From positions 40,362-104,361 of the forward strand of contig ONJQ01000004.1 in NCBI GenBank assembly GCA_900318175.1: a stretch of 64,000 bases of DNA. Reading direction: 5' to 3'. Every line of letters starts with the position of its first letter. Positions within the stretch are counted from its first letter, which is position 1. Source of the DNA: an uncultured Bacteroidales bacterium (lineage in GTDB: Bacteria > Bacteroidota > Bacteroidia > Bacteroidales > P3). The notes under the pieces are model-generated. The model ran no database searches. It was not told where the DNA came from and worked only from the letters and a program-made list of their open reading frames with translations. The position numbers and the translations under genes are program-made. Below are positions 26,064 through 32,784 of the stretch, in pieces.

Positions 26064-26087
26064 TATCTTTGCTCTTTGGTATTTTTG
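26064..26087 (+). promoter_or_regulatory. Two candidate -7 elements for the EF-G2-like gene
   Basis: TATCTTTG (26064-26071) and TATTTTTG (26080-26087) lie 97-120 nt before the ATG at 26184. The leader between them and the gene is AT-rich with no clear hairpin. Confidence 0.55.
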
Positions 26088-26183
26088 GCGCAAAAGAACA
26101 TAATTGCTCCATAAGATACTTATATATAAATGATTGCACTAACGGTTACGAAACACGAATAATAACAAAATATAAATAACAAC

Positions 26184-28316
26184 ATGAAAGTATACCAGAC
26201 AACCGACATCCGCAACATCGCCCTCGTAGGCGGTGCCAAATCGGGCAAAACCTCCATGGCAGAAGCCATGGCATTCTGTGGCGGCCTTATCAATCGCCGT
26301 GGCAGCGTGGACAGCAAGAACACCATCAGCGACTATCGCGACATTGAGCACGACCGTGGCTACTCCGTAGAGGACACCCTTATGTACACCGAATTCGGTG
26401 GCAAGAAAGTGAACATCCTCGATGTCCCCGGTTTCGCCGACTATCAGGGCGAGCTCGCAGCAGCCCTCAACGTGGTGGAATCCGCCGTCGTAGTCGTCAA
26501 CGCCCAGAGCGGTGTCGAGGTGGGCACCGAAGTGGCCTACCGCTACGCCTCCAAGCTTGCAACGCCCCTCATCTTCGTCGTCAACCATCTCGATGCCGAA
26601 AAGGCCAACTTCGACGACAGCGTCAACCAGCTTAAAGACTTCTTCGGTGGCAAGTGCACCGTCCTGCAGTTCCCCACCAACCCCGGTCTTGGCTTCAACC
26701 AAGTGGTAGACATCGTCGCCAACAAGATGTACACCTTCACCGACGGCAAATACACCGAAGCCGACATCCCCGCCGAGTATGCCGACAAGGCTGAGGAGAT
26801 GCGCATGGCCCTCGTTGAGGAAGCCGCCGCTGCCGACGACGAACTCATGGAAAAATACTTCGAGAATGGCGACCTCACCGCTGAGGAACTCACCAAGGCC
26901 CTCAAACTCGCCATTGACAAGCGCGACCTTTTCCCCATCCTCTGCACCAGTGCCAAGGAGAATTTCGGTGTCAACCGCCTGCTCGAATTCATCTGCCAGA
27001 ACGTCCCCGCACCCTGCGAGGTGGCCGAAGCCAAGAAGACCAAAGCCGGCAAGGAGCTGAAATGCGATTCCGCCAACCCCACCGTTGCCTTCGCCTTCAA
27101 GAGCGCCAAGGACAAGAACCTCGGTGAAATCACCTACCTCCGCCTCTACGACGGCGAACTGGCCGAAGCCCAGGATGTCATCAACGCCTGCAACCAGAGC
27201 AAGGAGCGCGTCAGCCAGGTCCTCGTGTGCAGCGGCAGCAACCGCCAGCGCGTTGAGAAAGCCTGCGCCGGTGACATCGTCTGCACCATCAAGCTGAAGG
27301 ATGTGAAGATTAACCACACCCTCACCACTGCCAAGAACACCGACGACGCCGTTGTCGAAATCGAGTTCCCCACCCCCATCTATACCGTAGCCGTCAAGGC
27401 CGCCAACAGCAACGACGACGAGAAAGTCGGTGCCGCACTCAAAGACCTCTCCACCTACGACCGCAGCCTCTCCCTTGAGAACAGCCGCGAACTGCGCCAG
27501 GTTATCCTCGGCTGCCAGGGCGAGCTCCACCTCAACACCGTCAAGTGGTACTTCGAGAACCAGTACAAGCTGGCTGTGAATTTCACCGCTCCCAACGTCC
27601 CCTACCGCGAGACCATCACCAAGAGCGCCGAGGCCATGTACCGCCACAAGAAACAGTCCGGTGGTTCCGGTCAGTTCGGCGAGGTGCACATGCTTATCGA
27701 GCCTTACTATGAAGGCATGCCCAACCAGACCAAGTACCCCATCCGCGACACGCAGGAGTACACTCTCGACTGGGGTGGCAAGCTCATCTTCAACAACTGT
27801 ATCGTCGGTGGTTCCATCGATGCTCGTTTCATGCCCGCTATCCTGAAAGGTATCATGGAAAAGATGGAGCAGGGTCCTCTGACCGGTTCCTATGCACGCG
27901 ACATTGTCGTCAACATCTACGACGGTAAGATGCACCCCGTGGACAGTAACGAAACCGCCTTCAAGATTGCCGGTCGTACCGCTTTCCGCGAGGCCTTCAA
28001 GCTGGCTGGTCCTAAGATTAAGGAGCCCATCTACGATGTGGCTGTCACCGTTCCCACCGAGAGCCAGGGCGGCGTTATGACCGACCTTCAGGGTCGTCGC
28101 GCTATCGTCATGGGCATGGATGCCGAAGGCAAATACACCACCCTTCGCGCCAAGGCTCCTCTGGCCGAGATGAACCGCTACTGCACCGCTCTCAGCTCGC
28201 TGACCAGTGGCCGCGGTACCTTCACCATGACTTTCTCCTCCTACGAACTTGTACCCACCGACGTCCAGCAGGCCCTCCTCAAAGCCTACGAGGAAGCTGC
28301 TGCCGACGAGGAATAG
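26184..28316 (+). CDS. EF-G2-like elongation factor paralogue with degenerate GTPase centre
   Basis: 710 residues with all five EF-G domains. The G motifs are altered: P-loop GGAKSGKTS (16-24), RGYSV where EF-G has RGITI (Ser for Thr), DVPGFADY (80-87) where EF-G has DTPGHVDF, and NHLD (134-137) for NKMD. Phe84 replaces the catalytic His, so GTP hydrolysis should be poor or absent. Domain IV (HKKQSGGSGQFGEV) and the C-terminal domain are kept. It matches the Bacteroidota EF-G2 paralogues; the Bacteroides thetaiotaomicron protein is known to aid translation without GTP hydrolysis under carbon starvation. It is monocistronic, with its own promoters and terminator. It is less like ribosome-protection proteins such as TetQ. 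Confidence 0.85.
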   Translation: MKVYQTTDIRNIALVGGAKSGKTSMAEAMAFCGGLINRRGSVDSKNTISDYRDIEHDRGYSVEDTLMYTEFGGKKVNILDVPGFADYQGELAAALNVVESAVVVVNAQSGVEVGTEVAYRYASKLATPLIFVVNHLDAEKANFDDSVNQLKDFFGGKCTVLQFPTNPGLGFNQVVDIVANKMYTFTDGKYTEADIPAEYADKAEEMRMALVEEAAAADDELMEKYFENGDLTAEELTKALKLAIDKRDLFPILCTSAKENFGVNRLLEFICQNVPAPCEVAEAKKTKAGKELKCDSANPTVAFAFKSAKDKNLGEITYLRLYDGELAEAQDVINACNQSKERVSQVLVCSGSNRQRVEKACAGDIVCTIKLKDVKINHTLTTAKNTDDAVVEIEFPTPIYTVAVKAANSNDDEKVGAALKDLSTYDRSLSLENSRELRQVILGCQGELHLNTVKWYFENQYKLAVNFTAPNVPYRETITKSAEAMYRHKKQSGGSGQFGEVHMLIEPYYEGMPNQTKYPIRDTQEYTLDWGGKLIFNNCIVGGSIDARFMPAILKGIMEKMEQGPLTGSYARDIVVNIYDGKMHPVDSNETAFKIAGRTAFREAFKLAGPKIKEPIYDVAVTVPTESQGGVMTDLQGRRAIVMGMDAEGKYTTLRAKAPLAEMNRYCTALSSLTSGRGTFTMTFSSYELVPTDVQQALLKAYEEAAADEE

Positions 28317-28371
28317 TCGTAATACATCCCGTACGGATGGTTACTATCACCTCCATACGCACACACATCTG

Positions 28372-28404
28372 GGCCGGGGCTGCACACCGCAACCTCGGCC
28401 TTTC
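28372..28404 (+). terminator. Terminator of the EF-G2-like gene
   Basis: GGCCGGGGCTGC (28372-28383) pairs with GCAACCTCGGCC (28389-28400), with one mismatch and one G-U, followed by TTTCTC. Confidence 0.65.
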
Positions 28405-28434
28405 TCTTATCCCATACACAATAGTTATAAGGGT

Positions 28435-28466
28435 TATTGTGTCAACGTGTGAATGTGTGAATCATT
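28435..28466 (+). repeat. 8-bp-period tandem repeats, locus 2
   Basis: TATTGTGT, CAACGTGT, GAATGTGT, GAATCATT, followed by a T-run, 55 bp before the ECF sigma factor start. Confidence 0.7.
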
Positions 28467-28520
28467 TTTTTTATTCTCCCTGTCACTTTTTCCCCATAAG
28501 GTGGCTCTAATGCAGTAAAC

Positions 28521-29048
28521 ATGGGTGACGAACATCACGATATAGAAGCACTACGCAATGAAAGGTACGTGGCACTGCTGCGCACCTTCCGGCGGCACAT
28601 CGAGCACTACTGCGCCCGTCACAGCAACAGTCGTGAGGATGCCGAGGACATGATGCAAGAAGTGTTCATCACCGTGTGGGAGAACATTGACGGACTGAAC
28701 GTCGAAAGCTCGCCTCGACAGGTCAACCGATGGCTGCAGAGAGTGATGCGCACCGTGTTTGTAAGGCAGATTAGGCGCCATCGTATCGACAGCAGTGCCC
28801 CGCTCTCCGAGGCGGCACACCTTGCCCAGGCCGACGACTACGACCGCGAGTTGCTGGAATCACTGATTGCCCATCTGGCGGAAGACGAGAGGGAACTGTT
28901 GCAGGAGCGTTTCAAAGGATACTCTAACATAGAGATTGCCGAACGCCTTGGAATACGAGTCAACACACTGAACAAACGCATGAGCCGTATAGTAACGAAA
29001 CTAAAAGACATATACAATCAAAATTATGAAACAGAACAGCGTCAATGA
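28521..29048 (+). CDS. ECF-type sigma-70 family RNA polymerase sigma factor
   Basis: 175 residues with region 2 (residues 30-100: SREDAEDMMQEVFITVWENI and VRQIRRHRID) and region 4 (ERELLQERFKGYSNIEIAERLGIRVNTLNKRM, a helix-turn-helix). There is no region 1.1 or 3, as in extracytoplasmic-function sigma factors. It would direct RNA polymerase to a small regulon, probably including itself. The gene opens a run of eight plus-strand genes encoding exported proteins, and its 3' end overlaps the next ORF by 23 bp, the usual sigma/anti-sigma arrangement. Confidence 0.85.
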   Translation: MGDEHHDIEALRNERYVALLRTFRRHIEHYCARHSNSREDAEDMMQEVFITVWENIDGLNVESSPRQVNRWLQRVMRTVFVRQIRRHRIDSSAPLSEAAHLAQADDYDRELLESLIAHLAEDERELLQERFKGYSNIEIAERLGIRVNTLNKRMSRIVTKLKDIYNQNYETEQRQ

Positions 29049-29313
29049 AAACGACATAGAGCAAATGCTCATCAGGCACACCCGCCGCAGTGTTGAGCAG
29101 CAGTTGCTTGCCGAAGTCAACGAGCAATACGGGCGCACTGTACGCCTTGCCGACCTGCGGCACTATGCTGCCACCTTGTTTGCTGCGGTGCTTCTTGTTG
29201 GTCTTCTGTGGCAGGCATCGCCCCCTGCGTCCGCCCAAGCCACAAGTGCTGCTCCCGTTACCCAGCGCTACAATGCAATTGCCATCTCTGATACCATTAT
29301 TCAGAACCTATGA
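29026..29313 (+). CDS. Small single-span protein, possible anti-sigma factor
   Basis: 95 residues overlapping the sigma gene by 23 bp. Residues 1-44 are charged and cytoplasmic in character (MLIRHTRRSVEQQLLAEVNEQ). One transmembrane helix lies near 45-66 (AATLFAAVLLVGLLW), followed by about 30 periplasmic residues. Size, topology and position fit a minimal anti-sigma factor, but no recognised anti-sigma domain or zinc motif is visible, so this is inference from context. Confidence 0.55.
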   Translation: MKQNSVNENDIEQMLIRHTRRSVEQQLLAEVNEQYGRTVRLADLRHYAATLFAAVLLVGLLWQASPPASAQATSAAPVTQRYNAIAISDTIIQNL

Positions 29314-29783
29314 AACGCCGTTGGATCATATCGCTCTTTCTCCTCCCCCTTGTGGTTGGCGTCGGACTGCTGGTCAAGTACTGGCCCAGCACCGTGGATG
29401 ACAACCATTGCGGACGCTACTACCATACCTATCTCCACTTCCCCGGCATAAGGACCACGTTCATCCAAGGCAAGACTTTGAACGACACTCTCCGCGTAGA
29501 CCTCACCCTGTTGCAGGCCACCACGCCCGACGGGTGGAAACGACTCTGCCGCGACTTTGAGGTTCCAGAGCCCGACTCGGCAACCCGCGCACTGATGCAG
29601 CAGGGCGACCCCGATATAGTTCTCAGCCTTCTCAACTCGCCCGTCGACTTTGCCGACACCGTGCATGTGGCTGCAGTAAGCCGCGCGTTGCAGTGTGTCA
29701 GCATTTTCCATGTTACGACCGAGGAGCAGTTCGATGCCCTTGTCGGACACCATATTGACCAACTAATAGCTTCAGATAATTGA
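29310..29783 (+). CDS. Small exported or membrane-anchored protein, unknown function
   Basis: 157 residues. Its ATG overlaps the preceding stop codon (4 bp), indicating translational coupling. Residues 5-23 (WIISLFLLPLVVGVGLLVKYW) are an uncleaved signal anchor. The remainder, with GRYYHTYLHFPGIR, a TTPDGWKRLCRDFEV stretch and VTTEEQFDALVGHHIDQL, is probably periplasmic. I do not recognise a family. Third gene of the sigma-factor cluster. Confidence 0.55.
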   Translation: MKRRWIISLFLLPLVVGVGLLVKYWPSTVDDNHCGRYYHTYLHFPGIRTTFIQGKTLNDTLRVDLTLLQATTPDGWKRLCRDFEVPEPDSATRALMQQGDPDIVLSLLNSPVDFADTVHVAAVSRALQCVSIFHVTTEEQFDALVGHHIDQLIASDN

Positions 29784-29887
29784 ATCATGATTAATATCCC
29801 TTGACGCACTTGCACATCCGCTCATTACAATTCAACTATATCTAAGTGAAAACTGGAAAAAGAATCAAGTATTTAAACGTTCACACA

Positions 29888-30424
29888 GTGAAAAAAAAGA
29901 AAAGAACCCCCAAGAAATATATACTAAGCAGCGTTGCTGCCTTGGTCTGCATACTGGGCATGTCAAGTTGTACGGTGGTGGCGGATATGGCCACGGAGAT
30001 GTACTGGAATCTTGACGACCCGATACCTGTTGACCCCAACGAGATGCTGGACACGCTCTATGTCATCCAGTATTCGGCGGGAGGAAGGACAGGCCAGAAG
30101 GCTATCCACAACTCTGTTGACCTTGACATCCTTCTCTACAGCCTCCTCTCCGAATCGAGAAAGGTACCGTGCTCCCTTGTACGAAACAGCCACGAGGGTG
30201 CCCAGGGGTCTCTCTACGCCGCTAAGGAGGAATCGGTGGTCAGATTCACCTCCGGCGACACGGGCAAGGTAAAGGAGTGGGTGAAGCGGATGCTACTGAA
30301 GGGCTACCGTGTGGAGATAGTCTACGACAAGAAAGAGAGGGTGTTCAACTGCACAGCAAGGCTCAGCAGCGGGGAACTAAAGAGGACAAGCGGTGAGCCC
30401 CAACGGGTGTATAATAAGAAGTAA
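29888..30424 (+). CDS. Predicted lipoprotein of the sigma-factor cluster
   Basis: About 178 residues from a GTG at 29888, which gives a classic basic n-region (KKKKRTPKK) and lipobox LGMSSC; a GTG at 29846 would add 14 residues, and no ATG is available. The mature part has TLYVIQYSAGGRTGQKAIHN and VKEWVKRMLLKGYRVEIVYDKKERVFNCTARL, a small mixed alpha/beta domain. Outer-membrane or periplasmic anchoring by lipid is likely. Family not recognised. Confidence 0.55.
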   Translation: MKKKKRTPKKYILSSVAALVCILGMSSCTVVADMATEMYWNLDDPIPVDPNEMLDTLYVIQYSAGGRTGQKAIHNSVDLDILLYSLLSESRKVPCSLVRNSHEGAQGSLYAAKEESVVRFTSGDTGKVKEWVKRMLLKGYRVEIVYDKKERVFNCTARLSSGELKRTSGEPQRVYNKK

Positions 30425-30447
30425 ACGTTTAATTATTGAATAATAGG

Positions 30448-31188
30448 ATGAAAAAGAGGGCTTTTGTTTTATTGGCTTTGGCTTTGGGTGGCGGGATGGC
30501 GTGCGCCCAGATTGGTTCTGTCCCTATGCCCTATCTTGTTACTGGCGATGAGCTTTTAGGACTGAATGTGGGTACGGCATACGTGCGTCCTGTTCTCTCC
30601 GCCGATGCTTCGGACATCCGACAGGGTGTCCCTGTTGCGGTCTCGTTTCGTTACGACTCGGAGAGGGCTGTCGGCACCCATTGGGTGGTGGGCTTCCAGG
30701 CAGAGTTGGGCTATCTGCGTTCCCGCATGGCCTACAGGTTGGACGGCGACAGTCACCCATACGAGATGTCGAATGATGTGCCGGGTCATTGGCTGCACTA
30801 TGACTCGCGGACGTGGACCACGAGCGTGGACATCCGCCTTCAGGCGGGCTATTACATTACGGAGCAGGTGGAACCGTTTATGGCCGTGGGCCTCTACGAG
30901 AATCTCTTGGCGGGTAAATACTCTACGTTGACGCTGATAAACAAGAGCACGGGGCAGCAGCAGCCTCCGAGGACTATTGAGGGGAAACCCTCGTTCGATT
31001 GGGACATGGGATTCAGCGTTGCGGCGGGTGTGGCCTATTACCTGAATGACAATTTGTATACCGTGGCGACGGCTAAGGTGCACATACCGTTCTCATGGGG
31101 GAGACTATCGGCTGTGGATGAAGCGGTTGTGAGTGGTCCGCAGGTCTACAGCTTGTTGGTCGGCATCGGCTACAAGTTTATCAATTGA
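30448..31188 (+). CDS. Probable outer-membrane beta-barrel protein
   Basis: 246 residues from MKKRAFVLLAL (ATG at 30448; a TTG four codons upstream is less likely). A signal peptide ends near ACAQ. The mature chain alternates polar and hydrophobic residues in strands (FQAELGYLRSRMAYRL, DIRLQAGYYITEQVEPFMAVGLYEN, SFDWDMGFSVAAGVAYYLNDNLYTVATAKVHI) and ends YSLLVGIGYKFIN, with the terminal aromatic typical of outer-membrane barrels inserted by BamA. It is similar in plan to the product at 35657-36484. Its role is unknown. Confidence 0.6.
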   Translation: MKKRAFVLLALALGGGMACAQIGSVPMPYLVTGDELLGLNVGTAYVRPVLSADASDIRQGVPVAVSFRYDSERAVGTHWVVGFQAELGYLRSRMAYRLDGDSHPYEMSNDVPGHWLHYDSRTWTTSVDIRLQAGYYITEQVEPFMAVGLYENLLAGKYSTLTLINKSTGQQQPPRTIEGKPSFDWDMGFSVAAGVAYYLNDNLYTVATAKVHIPFSWGRLSAVDEAVVSGPQVYSLLVGIGYKFIN

Positions 31189-31218
31189 ATGTGTGAATGC
31201 TTGAATGTGAGAATCCTT
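31187..31218 (+). repeat. 8-bp-period tandem repeats, locus 3
   Basis: GAATGTGT, GAATGCTT, GAATGTGA, GAATCCTT then T-rich sequence. The array overlaps the preceding TGA stop and lies 35 bp before the next ATG. Confidence 0.75.
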
Positions 31219-31252
31219 TTTCGATTTCCAATTATTCTCTTTTCAATTTAGT

Positions 31253-32725
31253 ATGGAACATTACAAATACTTTTTAGCACTGGTGGTTGGACTATTGCTG
31301 GCCGTGGGTGGGCAGGCTCAGACCATCACTTTTGACCCATTGCCCGCAGCGAAGGGCATCACGAAGAGGGGCATCCCCCAGTTTGTGGGGTGCGACGGGA
31401 GCGGCATTGTGCTGGTGCAGTATGGTGGCCGCCGTAGGAACCATCCCGAGTTGGTCAAGTATGACCAAGAGATGCAGGTGCAGGCCTCGGTCCCCATCGG
31501 GGGTGATGACGGTTTGACGTGCCATGGTGGCTTCCTGAACGGCAGGTATATCGATTTGCTGCAGGTTGTTGAGAGCGACACGGGGCTCTACGCCTTCCGC
31601 GACCGGCACGACGCGACGACGCTGCAGCCCGCGGGCGACACGCTGGTGCTGGCCCGCTATGGTGGGCAGCGGGGCGACTGGTTTGCCGCCCGCACGGCTG
31701 TCTCGGCGGATGAGAAGCTGGTGGCGGGTGTCTTTGTGGCGGACAGGGGGATTCAGGGCATCGATGTGAAGGTGGGCTTGTATGACCATGAGCTGAATCC
31801 TTATTGGACGTCCAACTGTGAATGGGTCAAGTTCGACAGGGTGTATGTGACTGACTCGGGCGAGGTGGTCCTCTACACGCTTGGCGACGAGCCCGGACGG
31901 ATGGGCAGCAAGGGAGGGAAGATGTCGTTCACCATAGTGGACGGAACCCTTCCGCTGCACGTGGAGTTTGCCCTGCCCGAGGGCGAGATGATTATGGACA
32001 AGGCGCTGCTGCGCTACGGCGACGGCAACATCCTTGTGGCTGCCGCTGTCCGTAAGGAGCACCACGTGGTGATGCCCATCGGGACCAACATCGACGCGAT
32101 TAATATCTATTGCTATAACATTGCCACGAAGAGACTGACGGTGGAGCAGCACCCCTTCACCCAGCAGGAGGTGAACCGCCTGACGAGCGAGAAGGAGACG
32201 CACTCATGGCGACACTCGTGGGTGCAGTTCGGCGAGTTGCAGCAGCAGATTGCCGACGCACAAGGGGCTTACTTGATGATTGGGCAGCAGTGGATGGTGA
32301 CGTTGAACGGTGCCCCGATGACGCAGCAGCGCAGGGGCATCATGGTGATGCGTGTGGACCGCAACGGAAAGATTGAATGGACCACCACGCGGCGTTTCGA
32401 TGCCAACACGGTGTGGGAGCAGCGCTCCTATTTGGACCAGCAGTGGCTCTCCACTCCAAAGGGCATCATGCTGGCTTGGGTGGACCATATTGCCAACGTC
32501 GGTTTCCCAACCTCTAAGCCCTACAAGGTGTTCAACCCCTTCAAGAGCAAGGCTACCCTCAATGTGTGGACCCTCGGCCCCGACGGGAAGGAAGATTTGA
32601 GTTTCATTGAGGTGGCCCGCAGTGCGATGGCGGGCAGTGCCCACCGTGTGGATGCAAATGGGCAGTACCTCGTGCTCCTCTCTACGGGCAACAGACAACA
32701 ATTCACCAAAATAACCATCGAATGA
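31253..32725 (+). CDS. Secreted protein of about 490 residues, unknown function
   Basis: 490 residues with a signal peptide (MEHYKYFLALVVGLLLAVGG, cleavage near QAQ). The mature protein is beta-rich with repeated segments such as IVLVQYGGRRRNHPELVKYDQEM, LVLARYGGQRGDW and GIMVMRVDRNGKIEW, which suggest propeller-like blades. There is no T9SS tail, so it is probably periplasmic. Its position between a barrel gene and an M48 protease gene suggests an envelope function. I do not recognise the family. Confidence 0.6.
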   Translation: MEHYKYFLALVVGLLLAVGGQAQTITFDPLPAAKGITKRGIPQFVGCDGSGIVLVQYGGRRRNHPELVKYDQEMQVQASVPIGGDDGLTCHGGFLNGRYIDLLQVVESDTGLYAFRDRHDATTLQPAGDTLVLARYGGQRGDWFAARTAVSADEKLVAGVFVADRGIQGIDVKVGLYDHELNPYWTSNCEWVKFDRVYVTDSGEVVLYTLGDEPGRMGSKGGKMSFTIVDGTLPLHVEFALPEGEMIMDKALLRYGDGNILVAAAVRKEHHVVMPIGTNIDAINIYCYNIATKRLTVEQHPFTQQEVNRLTSEKETHSWRHSWVQFGELQQQIADAQGAYLMIGQQWMVTLNGAPMTQQRRGIMVMRVDRNGKIEWTTTRRFDANTVWEQRSYLDQQWLSTPKGIMLAWVDHIANVGFPTSKPYKVFNPFKSKATLNVWTLGPDGKEDLSFIEVARSAMAGSAHRVDANGQYLVLLSTGNRQQFTKITIE

Positions 32726-32733
32726 AAAATATT

Positions 32734-32765
32734 CAATGTGTTAATGCGTTAATGTGTGAATCAAT
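32734..32765 (+). repeat. 8-bp-period tandem repeats, locus 4
   Basis: CAATGTGT, TAATGCGT, TAATGTGT, GAATCAAT, 20 bp before the M48 protease ATG and 9 bp after the previous stop. Confidence 0.75.
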
Positions 32766-32784
32766 TTTAAATGATTGCTTTTAA

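Noticed and set aside
26139-27935. Open frame of about 600 codons antisense to the EF-G2-like gene
   Set aside because: A shadow frame with Val/Gly/Asp-biased composition opposite a gene with clear EF-G domains.
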